DNA of 64,000 bases from Eukaryota sp. TZLM1-RC (lineage: Eukaryota > Metamonada: BaSk clade). A program made the translations under genes and the position numbers. The stretch spans positions 3,720,001 to 3,784,000 of the forward strand of contig JAUPSS010000002.1 in the NCBI GenBank assembly GCA_040285825.1. The letters are read 5' to 3'. The notes under the pieces were generated by a model. The model was not told the DNA's origin, did not search any database, and saw only the letters and a program-made list of their open reading frames with translations. Below are positions 1 to 11,180 of the stretch, in pieces (positions within the stretch are counted from its first letter, which is position 1; every line of letters begins with the position of its first letter).

Positions 1-1
1 C

Positions 2-631
2 GAAAGCTCAACGTCTGAATCAACCTACATCAACAACATTCAATCCAAATTTGCCAGATTGAAGAAGAAACAGGAGGAAGCAGAGCTCCGTCAAGCTTCC
101 AAGGCTCCTCCTCGTGATTCCCAAATCGAAGCCAACCCTTTCTCTCCTGGCCAATTGGTAAAACGAGCTTCGTCTTCCACTGCTAAGTTACATGGTAACT
201 ACAAAGGACCATTCTTAGTTATCGACACACCCTCTACCTCCACAGCTGACATCAAGAACCTGTGTACTGGTATGGTTGTTAAAGCCAGTGTGAAGCACCT
301 CCAACCTTGGCATTCCAGTTTACCAGTAGATGATGAATTTCACTCCTGGGTTGCTGCTGGCGATGCAGAAGAGCACGTGATCCAGAAAGTCCTCAGTCAG
401 GATGGTGATTACTGTCAAGTCCAATGGCCTGGCAATCATATTACCACTGAGCTGGTTTCGACTGTTCAAAACACCTCTGCCTATAAAGAATTCTCCAAGT
501 CTGTTTCTAATACTCGCTCTCGTCCTTCACGCCGTAAACGTCGTTCTGTTAATATTAACAATAATGTTAATCCAACTCCTATCAGGCCTCGACGCTCGAA
601 AAGAAGAAAGGGCAGTGTTAGCCTTGGATAA
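2..631 (+). CDS. Ty3/gypsy (Metaviridae) polyprotein, C-terminal end of integrase with chromodomain (5' partial)
   Basis: The reading frame is open from the window edge, so this is the last ~209 residues of a longer polyprotein. A basic, Gln/Glu-rich helix is followed by the integrase C-terminal module (NPFSPGQLVKR, then KLHGNYKGPFLVID, ending in VKHLQPWH), the usual end of a Ty3/gypsy integrase. A chromodomain-like stretch follows (EEHVIQKVLSQDGDYCQVQW, then a Pro-Gly-Asn-His turn), and then a very basic Arg/Lys/Ser tail. Chromodomains on integrases direct insertion to modified chromatin in chromoviruses. The frame is undamaged, so the copy may be recent. Only the 3' part can be seen, so activity of the whole element cannot be judged. 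Confidence 0.8.
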   Translation, partial: ESSTSESTYINNIQSKFARLKKKQEEAELRQASKAPPRDSQIEANPFSPGQLVKRASSSTAKLHGNYKGPFLVIDTPSTSTADIKNLCTGMVVKASVKHLQPWHSSLPVDDEFHSWVAAGDAEEHVIQKVLSQDGDYCQVQWPGNHITTELVSTVQNTSAYKEFSKSVSNTRSRPSRRKRRSVNINNNVNPTPIRPRRSKRRKGSVSLG

Positions 632-740
632 TATTTATAATAGTTTATTTATAGTTTACTAATAGTATTTGTATTTATTGCGCCTATGCGCTTAAGTTTA
701 GGGAAATCCTTATTTCCCTGTAATAAATTACATTTAAGGT
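616..740 (+). repeat. possible start of the 3' LTR of the Ty3/gypsy element
   Basis: A purine-rich stretch (AAAAGAAGAAAGGGCAG) ends just before TGTTAG at 616, overlapping the end of the polyprotein. This is the layout of a polypurine tract followed by an LTR starting with TG. The right boundary and a partner LTR cannot be identified here, so this is inference; 740 is only where recognisable family C sequence is approached. Confidence 0.3.
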
Positions 741-766
741 ATACTCAATGTCTAACCCCCACAGAT

Positions 767-1015
767 CATCAAAAGTTGCTATCCTTGTACGCTGAATCAC
801 ATACTCACTAAGTCCGTTGTCCATTTGCTTTTCCCTACATGGCACGCTTACACCGCTTACTTTGTCTTTTTTGGATGATTTTGTTGAAATTGTGAAACAA
901 TATACAATAAGAATTTGTTGACAAAATGTTTTGGCAGAACAGAATTGTGTTTTCAATTTTCAAGTCTTGTCCCCATATTATCTTTTGCATTACTATTACT
1001 TGATGAACAAGTTTT
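767..1015 (+). mobile_element. C-family RLE retrotransposon, 3' fragment (C1)
   Basis: Degenerate plus-strand sequence that translates in pieces to the C-family C-terminus (leucine-rich stretch, then FLDDFVEIV, then a WQNRIVFSIFK-like segment), matching the better copy at 9.8-10.4 kb. It has several frameshifts and stops and is 5'-truncated. It ends about 117 bp before the UBC12 start codon, in the same orientation. Confidence 0.65.
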
Positions 1016-1131
1016 TGCTGGCTCAGAACCAACAACTTATTTTCAATTATAGGATTGTATTTTGATAAATTTTCACACAATTTAAAACTGCCAAAAATTC
1101 CTCCCACATCCACTTAACAACAACATCTTGA

Positions 1132-1662
1132 ATGTTTGGATCCCTTTCCCAAAGAACTCCTGTACGTCGCTCTACTACACAGACTATTGGCTACCTTCGC
1201 CTTCAGAAAGATGTTGGTGAATTAGACCAACTGGATTGTAAGGATGTTACTTGGGATTGGCCGGATGCCAAGAACAAACCCATGGAGTTCAATGTCACTA
1301 TTTCTCCTCGCAACGGTATCTTCGCTGGTGGAGTCTTTCCCTTCTCCTTCAAAGTTTCAAGCGACTATCCCCACAAAGCACCTGAAGTTCGTTGTTTGCG
1401 GAAGATTTACCATCCCAATATTGACTTGGAAGGTCACGTCTGTCTCAACATCTTGCGTGAGGATTACAGACCAGTGTTAACCATAACCTCTATCATCCAT
1501 GGACTACGTTTCCTCTTCACTGAACCCAATCCCAACGACCCCCTCAATAGGGATGCTGCTGAGGATATGGTGCGCAGTATGGACTCGTTTAAGAACAATG
1601 TTAAACGTTCCATGCGTGGGGAGAGAGTTGGTAACGAGCGTTTTGATAGAGTTTTGCAGTAA
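1132..1662 (+). CDS. UBC12: NEDD8-conjugating enzyme E2 (UBC12/UBE2M)
   Basis: 176-residue E2 enzyme that accepts NEDD8 from its E1 and passes it to cullins. The UBC fold is complete. The active-site segment reads HPNIDLEGHVCLNILREDYR, with the catalytic Cys in VCLNIL, followed by PVLTITSIIHGL, FTEPNPNDPLN and the C-terminal VKRSMRGE typical of UBC12 rather than other E2s. The N-terminal extension that docks on the NEDD8 E1 is short here (about 20 residues, basic and Ser/Thr-rich). It starts at the first in-frame ATG, has no intron and shows normal length. A retroelement remnant lies just upstream, and the full-length retrotransposon A-1 begins about 190 bp downstream, so the 3' flank was hit by insertion but the gene is intact. 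Confidence 0.95.
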   Translation: MFGSLSQRTPVRRSTTQTIGYLRLQKDVGELDQLDCKDVTWDWPDAKNKPMEFNVTISPRNGIFAGGVFPFSFKVSSDYPHKAPEVRCLRKIYHPNIDLEGHVCLNILREDYRPVLTITSIIHGLRFLFTEPNPNDPLNRDAAEDMVRSMDSFKNNVKRSMRGERVGNERFDRVLQ

Positions 1663-1839
1663 AGTTTATGTAATTTTTAGGTTTTGATCGGTGTTTCTTG
1701 TGTTTTGTAGCTATTGGCAGCAGGTAGTAGTAAACTATCTTTTCCAGTTTCAATGTTCTGTTTCTAACCCATATTCCCTTTTACACTCAGTGCATCCTTG
1801 TTGTTTATGAGGTTTTGATTTATCAGAAGAGTAATTTGC

Positions 1840-1850
1840 TAGGTATTATT
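1840..1850. repeat. target-site duplication, left copy, of retrotransposon A-1
   Basis: TAGGTATTATT, repeated exactly at 5127-5137. The two copies flank the minus-strand element and mark its ends. Confidence 0.75.
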
Positions 1851-4800
1851 TTTTTAAAAAAAACTGGAATATTTATTGAGATAAAAAAACCCATCTAGAA
1901 ATCAATATCCTCCAAACAAGCGTCACTATTACTGAACCTACTCACAGCATTACGTTCATATTCTACACCAATAGCTAAAAGTGCCTTTGAAATCATTGTA
2001 GGAATAGACTTGAAAATGCAAAAAACAATTCTATTTAACCAGAAAGTGGAGTTCATTGTTTTACCAGACCTATTCAGTAACACTTTTTTAAAATTTTCCA
2101 AAAAGTGCAACCCTGAAGGTCCAATATTGCCAAAAAGAGAAATTGCAAACGGCACAAACTGATATTTCACATGTTCCACTCTACCTAACTGTGCCAAAGG
2201 TTCTTCATATTTTTTTATCTTCTTTGTTTCGGCGTTAGATAACGGCGAATCAGCGGAATACACTAAACGAGCAGCAGAATTTTTGCAAACATCAACTGAG
2301 ACAACATCTACAACATTGAGAACACCATCGATCCCTGGAGCTACTAAATCTGCCCTTCTTTTTCCAAAGGAATCATCAGTTTGATCTGAAGACAGCTTAC
2401 GTACTAGTGGCTCAATAAATGCCTCTATATTGAAACTTTTGCACATGGCATATAATTGATCACGAACTGAGTCATGAACAATTGAGCGATAAGTTATAAA
2501 ATACTTACAGTTTAAAATATGGGAAAGCGTAACAACACTCTTGCAGCGACAAATTAAATCATTTGGTAATGAACAAGGCCATAGAAAACATCTCATTCTC
2601 ATTGCAGTGGTCCATTGGTGATCATTAAGTAGAAGGCCATAAATGTTGGGAATTTGGGAGATTAGGCAACTTGAGCAACTGTCTTCAAGATCAATCAAAA
2701 AGTTTGCAAAAACGGGATTTTTTTCCTTAGCCAAGCTAAGACGTACAATATAATCCAAGTTTTCTAAAACTTTCAAGATTTTTTTCTGCAATTTTGCAAA
2801 AGTCAGTGGTAAAAAGAGCAAGCTTCTTGAAAGAAGTTCCACAATATCAGAGGGGAAACATTTAGCCCAAATATTGGGTGAAAGAGTTTCAATTTCCTGT
2901 TGCAATGAAATAAGATAAGAGCTACCGCAATTTTCAATGAGATGAATTTTTTCAGGAAAACGATTCACAAATTCAAAAATAAAATTCTTTCCACCTCCAA
3001 TAAAGGCAGCTTTACAAAGGTAGCTTGATTTATGAAAATCAACACCGCCAAAATTTGTACCACAAAAAATGTGGTAATTGAGATGCATCAATTTCCAATA
3101 ATTTTGCTAAAAAATTGGTTTTTTGTTCATTAAAAATGCGACAAAACTCCAAAGAAATTGATGGTGATGTTGATCTCAAAATATGAGTAAATTTTCCAGA
3201 ATAACAGATTTTTAGGAAAAAGAATTTCAAATATTTCTCAATATTTATATTTTCTATTGATTCTAATTCATTTCCAAATTGAGTCAACAGAGTCGAAAGT
3301 TGGCCTTTGACTTCATCAATATTTCCGAGATAACAACCCAAAAAACGAAAACCAGACTGATCATAATTGATAAAGGGGACATTGACATCATTAATGAAAT
3401 AATCAATTGGTTCATGGCCAATAATCAAACATTTGGAGATATTCAATGAGAGACCAATATTTTCATAACGCTGTTGAATAAAAGTTGCTATTTGTTTCAG
3501 AATTGTAATAGGAGCAATTACAGAAATGTCATCCATATATGCCACAATATCTATTTCTGGGAATTTTTCTTTCAATTCGCACAATAATGGATGAATTGCC
3601 AGACAAAAGAAAAAAGGACCAAGTGGATCACCTTGTTTTACACCTGAAGACGAAAGCAGGTCAAAGTTTTCATAGACCAATGTGGATGATTTTCCATAAA
3701 ATGAATAGAAAAAAGGCTGCACTTCAGGAAAATGCTTTCGCAGCAAAGGTAAAATGGAAGAACGAGATACAGAATTGAAAGCATTCTTAAAATCTAAATT
3801 GAATATGTAATTAGAATCACTAGAATTAAAAAACACATCCGACGAAAGAGCAGCAGCAGAAGCACCATCAATTGTCTTGATTCCAAATTGAAATGGACTG
3901 AAAAATTCCTTGGCTTTTTTCCCAATTCTATTGAAAACAAGAGACGCAAGAATTCTTGAAAACGATTCTCCAATTGCAATTGGACGGATTTTGGATTGAC
4001 TTTTTTTGAGAGCAATTAAGCGAGCACTGGTCATCTCAAAAGGGACTTTAATTTTTAACGTAAGAAGATTGTTGAAAAAAAGAACAAGATCATCAGCAAT
4101 TTCAGGACACTGTTCAACAGCTGATTTGATCATGTCAAAATTCAACAAAGATGGCCCAGGAGCTTTTCCAGTAGGCATTTGCTGAATCAGTTTCAATACC
4201 TCTGAAGCATTGATAGGATTTTTCAGCCAATAATCAACTGAATCTGGTTTAGTACAATGAAAATTTTCTTCTGGATGAAGATGATTCAATTGGAACAATG
4301 TGCTTTCATTACATTCAGCTAAATCAGAAGAGAATAGACATTGTTTTGCAGATCCAAAACGTCCTTTTAAAGCTAATTTTCTCACTAATTTTTCTTTCGA
4401 AAAAACAATTTTTTTTAAATTTGATTTTTTCGATAAAAGTTTTTTATCTTTTTTTCAGAAAAAATTTCCAAATAGGCGTAACATCCCATAATCCTTTACG
4501 GAGATTTTCAGTAAAAGCACGAAGAACAACAGCAAAAGGTATCGAAGCCAACGGACTAAGCTGAGCAGGAACACGAATGGGACAACGTAGCTGATCGGCA
4601 GCAACACAAGAATCACAAAAAAGTAAAGGTCGACCAGAATCATTGACAGCAACAAGCATTCGACAAAAAACACATTTTTTTTTCATCTTTTTGATCTTCT
4701 TTGTTAGAAGAGTTATCGGGAATCTCGCTTAAAAATTCATTTTCAGGATTGTGTGATAACGAAAAATTTAAGTCAGCAGTTGCAGCACGAGCATTAAGTT

Positions 4801-5126
4801 TTTCCTTTTGAATAAGCGGACAGGTTGCAATGTTATGTCCGGATTTTCGACATTTACTACATTTGCGGCGTGGTTTAGAACAATTTTCATTTAAATTTTT
4901 TTCCAATGACTTTCCAGCACGGAGTGACAGGTGGGGAGAATGAGAACGATTGGTGGTTGAGGAGGTTGGTTTGTCAACATCACGTTCGGTACTTTTTGCA
5001 GTCCAGTCAGTATCAATGAGAGTGTCTGACATGGAGACTGGAGGAATTCAATCGAACCGACAATTGGTCGTCAAGTTGAGAAAAAGGAGGACGTTGAAAG
5101 TGAGTGGGAAAAAAAATTATTATTAT
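1851..5126 (-). mobile_element. A-family RLE non-LTR retrotransposon, full length (A-1)
   Basis: Complete element of about 3.28 kb between 11-bp direct repeats. On the minus strand it opens near 5126, codes from 5032 and ends in an A/T-rich 3' tail. Domain order is zinc knuckle, second zinc motif, reverse transcriptase, then restriction-like endonuclease. It sits in the 3' flank of UBC12. The coding region carries frameshifts (see the pseudogene entry), so this copy is probably inactive. Confidence 0.85.
1895..5032 (-). pseudogene. A-1 retrotransposon protein: zinc fingers, reverse transcriptase, RLE (frameshifted)
   Basis: Read on the minus strand in four pieces. 5032-4640 holds a CCHC knuckle (CSKCRKSGHNIATCP). 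4686-4444 holds a CxxC...CxxC motif (CVFCRM ... FCDSC) and continues to KGLWDVTPIWKFF. 4385-3039 is the reverse transcriptase, with QFGIKTIDGASAAAL, NLDFKNAFNSV, GVKQGDPLGPFFF and catalytic AYMDDIS. 3091-1895 is the C-terminal endonuclease, with CRC...H...C, a VHDSVRD element and RRADLV...VVDVVSVDV. Breaks lie near 4680, in an A-run near 4445, and near 3075, where the related copy A-2 has five more bases (cttcg). The ancestral product was probably one protein of about 1,100 residues. Confidence 0.85.
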
Positions 5127-5137
5127 TAGGTATTATT
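5127..5137. repeat. target-site duplication, right copy, of retrotransposon A-1
   Basis: Exact repeat of 1840-1850. The element's 5' end abuts it. Confidence 0.75.
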
Positions 5138-5703
5138 GGGAAACTTGGACTAACTATAAATTTCATTTTTTTGGACCTTGTGAAATTAATAACTTTAATT
5201 CTGAGTTATTTTTGCAAGACATTCTAATATGACACAATGATAGTTTTCATATTTTAGAAGGCACATTGTTTTTAAGAAGTGTTTCTCTAGTTGTGATGAG
5301 AAAATCTTGTATGTTTCCCAATAATGCCTTCATAACAGGACATGCAAAGTTCAATTCAGATCAAGCCAAATTTAAAATCTCAACTAAACTGATATACGAA
5401 GAGATGAGTCGAACATAATGCTATTCAGAACAATATAAACGAATTTTTCAAAAGAATTTTCTATTTTTGCCGAGAGAATTATTTGGATAGTCCAAGGCAA
5501 CAAAATTTCAAAATAAGTCGTTGATGAAGCGTAGTATAAACATTTCCCTAAAAATGAAATGAAGGAGACAAGAGGTAATCTCCTTGTTGACATTCTGAAA
5601 ATATACTATGTACCAGAAAAAGCCACCAACACAAACAGCTTTGCCTTTTATTTTGGTTTCAAATAGTTGTGTTGATTTAATGTCATTTAATAATACTAAA
5701 TAT
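5138..5703. other. intergenic, no gene seen
   Basis: AT-rich sequence with only short frames lacking recognisable motifs. I see no RNA gene or repeat here. Confidence 0.5.
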
Positions 5704-5860
5704 TAATGAAAAGATTTGATATCTTTTTATGGCACTCTCGAATTCAATTTGCCATTATTAATGGATTACCTCGGTTGTTCATACGAATTAGAGGAGCTTT
5801 AGCTAGACAGCAAGCATATCACGATTTTGTAGAGGAAATTTTGGTTCAATGAATTTCGTC
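5704..5860 (+). mobile_element. D-family RLE retrotransposon, 3' fragment (D1)
   Basis: Plus-strand copy of the D-family terminus. It encodes KRFDIFLW..., then FAIINGLPRLF, then DFVEEILVQ and stop, followed by the family 3' end containing CCCATTAGTTATGA and AATAAA. Severely 5'-truncated. Confidence 0.75.
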
Positions 5861-6220
5861 CCATTAGTTATGATTTTGTTTTGCCAAGTGTGAAAGTTTA
5901 ATAAAAGTTAAATTTGTAAACTCAATATCTGTGTTTTGTGTGGGTTTTGTTAAAATCTTTTTGAGTTCAATCATGACGATACTTTTGAACAAAATACTGT
6001 ACTGGTGGTAACTACTCAAAGTGGGGAGAAAGTTCACTTGTGCTGATGACACAAGAAGATTTACATAGACCTCGATATGGAACATTGTGAGAATTTTATC
6101 ACCAGTATGTTAAAGACAAATGGTGAAGATGGACCGATATTCCCACAAAGAGCCAATGTTGATGAAGATTCATGAAGATGTTTTCTTGTGGAGATAATTC
6201 ATTTCTGAAATTCCTTAAAC
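5861..6220. other. intergenic, no gene seen
   Basis: AT-rich spacer between two retroelement fragments. No supported feature. Confidence 0.45.
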
Positions 6221-6930
6221 TTTTTTTATCAATTTTATTAAAAACCTATAATTTTTTAAAACAGGAATATTTATTGAGAATATTTATTATTTATACCTAT
6301 AAATCTACATCTAAAAAATCCATCTCTCCCAAAACAAAAACACTAGATGCAACTCTCTCTTAGAGAGATCCAAGAGAAAGCAAAGCAACAGAAACCATCT
6401 TCAACATCCCCTTAAAAATAGAAAACACAATTCTATTTTTCCAACACAATCTGTTGAAATTTCTGTTAGTTCTTCACCTTACAATCATTTCAAAATCTTC
6501 CAAAAAACGTATAGCCGTTGGAGCAAGGGAAACAAAAAGAGAAAATACAAATGGATACAAATTGTATTTTACATGCTGTGGACTGGACAATTTGGACAGA
6601 GGTTCATTGTATTTCTTGATTTTGAAATTTTCAGCATTTGAAAGAGGATTATTAATTTCAGAATTAACAAGCCTTTCATTAGAGGCATTACAAGGATCAA
6701 CAGACATTACATCCAATAAAATGAAGGTTCCATCTAATCCAAATAATATGACATCACCTCTATTATTCTTATGAAAATCATCTTCACTATCAAACAGATT
6801 TGACAACAGAGGTTCCAAGAAAGATGCAATTCTATGAGACTTACACATACAATATAATTGGTCTCTTACAGCATCGTGAACCTTACTTCTAAAAGTAATA
6901 AAATGTTTACTATTTAACAAATGAATTCCT
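6221..6930 (-). mobile_element. B-family RLE retrotransposon, 3' fragment (B1)
   Basis: On the minus strand, 6920-6474 encodes the endonuclease end of the B family: FRSKVHDAVRDQL, CKSHRIASFLEPLL, NRGDVILFGLDGTFILLDV, then LSNAENFKIKKYNEPL. The tail (FWKNRIVFSIFKG-like, then MDFLDVDL) continues to about 6300. A ~40-bp insertion in the 3' untranslated tail (about 6253-6292) contains GGAATATTTATTGAGA, which resembles the 3' end of A-1. That could be a tiny 5'-truncated A copy inside B, but it is too short to be sure. Confidence 0.75.
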
Positions 6931-7124
6931 TAAACCGCCAACAATCCCACCACCAAATTCTTCCCCGCCCCTACGACTTTCATTCTAGATTCAATCTATC
7001 TAGAGTCTACCAATAACTCTTCCTTTAACATTACCCAGTTGGATATCTCTAAGACCAAATCTCAAAACTAGCCATCTTCGAGAACCACTATCTTCATTCT
7101 GATTTTCTCCCATAGTGACTACTG

Positions 7125-7916
7125 ATGAATCTCCTAGAATGTGATCCTGATATTGATCCTGTTACCACATTGGTAGACATGACTCCCACGTCAATAACTA
7201 TTGGTACACTGCTACTTTTGGGAACTATTCTGTCCACTCTACCTCAACACTTCCGCATCATCAAGAAGCGTTCCTCACATGGTATTTCACCCTTCTTTCT
7301 CTTTTTGGCGAATGTTGGTCAATTTTCTGTGGCCTTGTCCTCTGTGATCTTTGGAATAACTCACCTGGAAGCCTGTAGTATAGTCGGCTTTTGGAAGTGT
7401 TATCCCACAATTCTAGCTATGCTCAATTTAGTAGGTCTTTTTGTTATTTATTTTCCCATAACAGTTCTTTTTTTAGTATTTTTTGATGGAAAAAGAAAAG
7501 AATTCAATCTTTCCGTTACTCTTCTTATAACGTTTTGCACATATGCAGCTAGTTTATTGTTTTTTTCTTTTTATTTATTTAAGAATTATGGTAAGTGTAA
7601 TATTTATTTATTAGAAATTGGCTCAATTGCTGGATTAATTAGTACTGGAATCAATATTCTCCAATTTGTTCCCCAAATAATTAAAACGTATAAATTAAAA
7701 AACGGGGGCTCTTTTTCATTAGCTATGCTGCTAATACAAGCTCCAGGGGCAGCCATTATGTTGTTTTTCCTTATAATATCAGGGGAGAACTTTTCTGTGT
7801 GGTTGAGCTATTTTACGTCGGCTTCCCAGCAATTAATTTTGTTGTCTTTGCTGATCAAATATAGAAAAAATTCAGCACACAAAGGTGATCCACCTTTGCT
7901 GACGTCAATACAGTAA
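7125..7916 (+). CDS. PQ-loop repeat membrane protein (MtN3/cystinosin-like transporter)
   Basis: 263-residue polytopic membrane protein with about seven hydrophobic segments. It holds two PQ-loop motifs, the signature of this family: STLPQHFRIIKKRSSHGISP (PQ at residues 40-41) and QFVPQIIKTYKLKNGGSFSL (about residue 184). Both are followed by the usual basic residues and Ser/Gly turn. Family members carry amino acids or other small solutes across lysosomal or other internal membranes; the substrate here cannot be told. The N-terminus is short and acidic with no signal peptide, and the C-terminal tail is short and polar. It is single-exon and starts at the first ATG of the frame. A B-family element lies about 190 bp upstream on the opposite strand. 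Confidence 0.85.
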   Translation: MNLLECDPDIDPVTTLVDMTPTSITIGTLLLLGTILSTLPQHFRIIKKRSSHGISPFFLFLANVGQFSVALSSVIFGITHLEACSIVGFWKCYPTILAMLNLVGLFVIYFPITVLFLVFFDGKRKEFNLSVTLLITFCTYAASLLFFSFYLFKNYGKCNIYLLEIGSIAGLISTGINILQFVPQIIKTYKLKNGGSFSLAMLLIQAPGAAIMLFFLIISGENFSVWLSYFTSASQQLILLSLLIKYRKNSAHKGDPPLLTSIQ

Positions 7917-7984
7917 TAAATAAATAAAAGTAAGAAAAATATCAAATAGTTTTTATATACATTATAATTAATTCATAGAGGGAT

Positions 7985-8212
7985 ATGGATAAAAGCGCAT
8001 ACAACAGTTGGAACAACAAAGTGAGACCTTTTAAACCAAGTTTTCGTCTCAAAAACTTTTTCAGAATCTACTCTGTCGTCAATTCAGCTTTCCCTGCTCT
8101 CACAAAACAGCGGCTCTTCCTGGACAAAATACAGGAACATCACAAAACACATCCTTTCTTCTTCTCTAGATCATGTGGTAACATGAAACTTTTGCTCACA
8201 GCTTACTCATAG
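7985..8212 (+). CDS. small hypothetical protein (75 aa)
   Basis: Short ATG-started frame 68 bp after the PQ-loop gene. The product is basic and aromatic (RLKNFFRIYSVVNSAF, then LFLDKIQEHH). A weak resemblance to LYR-motif small mitochondrial proteins is not convincing: the Leu-Tyr-Arg core is absent. I do not recognise it, and it may be a chance frame. Codon use looks unremarkable. Confidence 0.25.
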   Translation: MDKSAYNSWNNKVRPFKPSFRLKNFFRIYSVVNSAFPALTKQRLFLDKIQEHHKTHPFFFSRSCGNMKLLLTAYS

Positions 8213-9189
8213 CTTCGTCACTCGATTTCTGCATTAAAAGGGATCATTATTTGAAAGATTGGGACTTGTCATTTTGTAAAACGACATTCAAACTCAGATT
8301 AGACCATGTGCGCGGTTTTAGATGTTGTTAGAGGGCTGGGTTTCGAAAATCAACATACAGAATACAAAACTAGAATTTAAACTAATGATCACGTGATAGG
8401 AAACGTGATACTTTCCAGATTAGGAAGGTCAGGTTTAGCCTAAGCTAACAAGAGATCAATTATTCTGTTTGTGTAGGTCCCATAGAAATATATATGGTGG
8501 AATTGCTGTTGTTAACTGTATTAATAGCCTCAATATCATTATCATCGTTATGTTTGCAATTGCCTAACTATAAGGTATCCATAGGATTTGTTTCCTCTGC
8601 ACCAAAGTGAATTATGTGTCTGTTCCAGGAATAAATTGCCTATTGTTATGAGAATGAGGTTAATTTTGAAAAATTGGTATTTTTAATTTTATTGCCTTTA
8701 GCTCAACCTCTCATATCGAAATGTTCTAATGATCATATTACTGGTGACAAGCAACCTTAAATGTGTTACTAATTCAGTAATGGAGAACCATTACCTTAAC
8801 TGTGCAAATAATAAAGCAAACTTGAAGAATGTGCAAGGTTTGTTTTACGTCCTGTGATTAGGAATTAATTGAATCATTAAAATTTTGTCCTTTAAAATAT
8901 TCATCTTCTGCTGCGAATGCTGATGAAAGTAAATGTCCAGGGGAATTTCTTCCTGTTCCTTCAATTGCTTGATAAACAACATGAGATTAAAATAGATAAT
9001 AATGGAATAGTCACTAGTAGAACCAAATTGATTCAGACCTGGGAACATTCATGAGATTATTTATCTAATGGTACAAGTGATAATAGAGCAACTGTTGCCG
9101 TTAGGCATTATGCTAGCTGTGTATGTATAGGTTAGTTAAGGCGGGTTAAGATAAAGATAATTTTATTTAATGTTATTCTATATACTTAG
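8213..9189. other. intergenic region with one dispersed repeat
   Basis: No gene recognised. It contains one copy of a dispersed repeat (8377-8452, listed separately). Near 9088 a short TGTTGCCGTTAGGC segment resembles TGTTGATGCCGTTAGGC at 38.75 kb, next to a gag remnant; this could be an LTR end but is too short to be firm. Confidence 0.45.
8377..8452 (+). repeat. dispersed repeat, copy 1 (partner at 20950-21026)
   Basis: A stretch containing TTTAAACTAATGATCACGTG, then a second GTGATAC..TTCCAGAT block and TTTAGCCTAAGCTAACAA. It recurs at 20950-21026 in the same orientation with scattered differences. It is non-coding and its function is unknown. Confidence 0.55.
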
Positions 9190-9768
9190 GTACTCACTAG
9201 TGAGATACCTACACAACCTGAAAATGATGATAATACTTTCGGGAAACACCGTGCTGATGTGATTACTTCTGAGTCTGATGGCGTGATCAAATTTGTTGAT
9301 GTTGTCACTGTTGATGTTTGTAAAGAATCAGCAATTGATTTTGCTAAACAAAGTTGAAGCTCCACTTTGCTTTGCTGAAAAGAGCAAAATATAAAAGTAC
9401 AATGAACCCCTTTCTCAGCTGGGGCGTGTTCAGCATGTAAAGTACCAACTGGTTTCATTTGCTGTTTCTCTTTTTGGTGACATTGGAATATCTGGTATTA
9501 AATTTCATGAAGGTTTCAGATGATTAAAAAGGAAAGAGTAGGAAAAGAGTTGAACTTTAATTTCTGGCACATCAGAATTGTTTTCAGTATACTTAAAGCA
9601 ATTCCCGAAATGATAACACATACATTGTTACAATTGGGAATATAGTACGAAAATCACGCACTCAAGAAATTTGATGATGTTGATGCGTGTATTGAGAATA
9701 TTGAGTTCTAGTTTTTTGTTTAATGTTTTGTTTGTGTTTCAAAATAAATAAATTTAATTCGAAAAAAA
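9190..9768 (+). mobile_element. A-family RLE retrotransposon, 3' fragment (A-3)
   Basis: Closest to A-4. It encodes NTFGKHRADVIT, then SDGVIKFVDVVTVDVCKESA (the endonuclease catalytic core) and the LGRVQHVKYQLV-like tail, with frameshifts. It ends in an A-tract at about 9760, and the C-family copy C2 follows directly in the same orientation. Confidence 0.75.
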
Positions 9769-9769
9769 A

Positions 9770-10445
9770 ACAATATCAAAGAAATTGTTTGTGGATCAAA
9801 AATTTCTCTAAATCATTTATTCAATTGTAAACATTTTATTACTTTCCGATCAAAAGTTCATGATGCGGTAAGAGATCAACTCTATTGTATGTCAAAATCA
9901 CATAGAATTGTTTCGTATTTAGAACCATTACTTTCGCGTTTGGTTGATGAAGATACTTTGAATTCATTTAGAGGTGATTTAATGCTTGAAGGCCTTGAAG
10001 GTACTACCATTATTACAGATGTGAGATCCACTGATGTATGTAATGATTCTTTTATTCCAATGGCTCAATCAAAATATAGGGAAAATCAAAATTGACAAAT
10101 ACAAAGCAAAATTGTTATCCTTGAATGCAGTATCGCATACTCATTATGTCCTCTGTCCATTTGCAGTTTCCCTTCATGGCACGCTTGGACCTCTTGCTTT
10201 GTCTTTTCTGGATGATTTTGTTGAAATTGTGAAAAAACGTACTGGAAAAGTTTTTGACAAGAGTTTTTGGCAGAACAGAATTGTATTTTCAATTTTCAAA
10301 GGTGTTGTTCCCTTATTATCTTCAGCTTTGTTATCTCTTGGACGCGTTTATGAAAGAAAAACCTCCAGTCAATTCTTCTTGGCCGACTTGGGTTATGAAG
10401 ACATAGAATTTTAACCTGGTCGTATTGTTTATTTTTTATTGGAAT
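9770..10445 (+). mobile_element. C-family RLE retrotransposon, 3' part (C2)
   Basis: Best C-family copy. Two overlapping frames (9889-10095 and 10034-10414) encode VHDAVRDQLYCMSKSHRIVS, then RGDLMLEGLEGTTIITDV (endonuclease core), KYKAKLLSLN, FWQNRIVFSIFKGVVPLLSS and a C-terminal LADLGYEDIEF. One frameshift lies near 10080. It ends about 94 bp before the Rab2 start, in the same orientation. Confidence 0.8.
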
Positions 10446-10535
10446 AAATAGAAAAAATTAAGAAATTCTTTTGATGGAAAAATCATCATCTTTGTTCATT
10501 ATATTCTTCTTCCATTAATCCCAACTGATTGTTAG

Positions 10536-11180
<645 letters not shown>
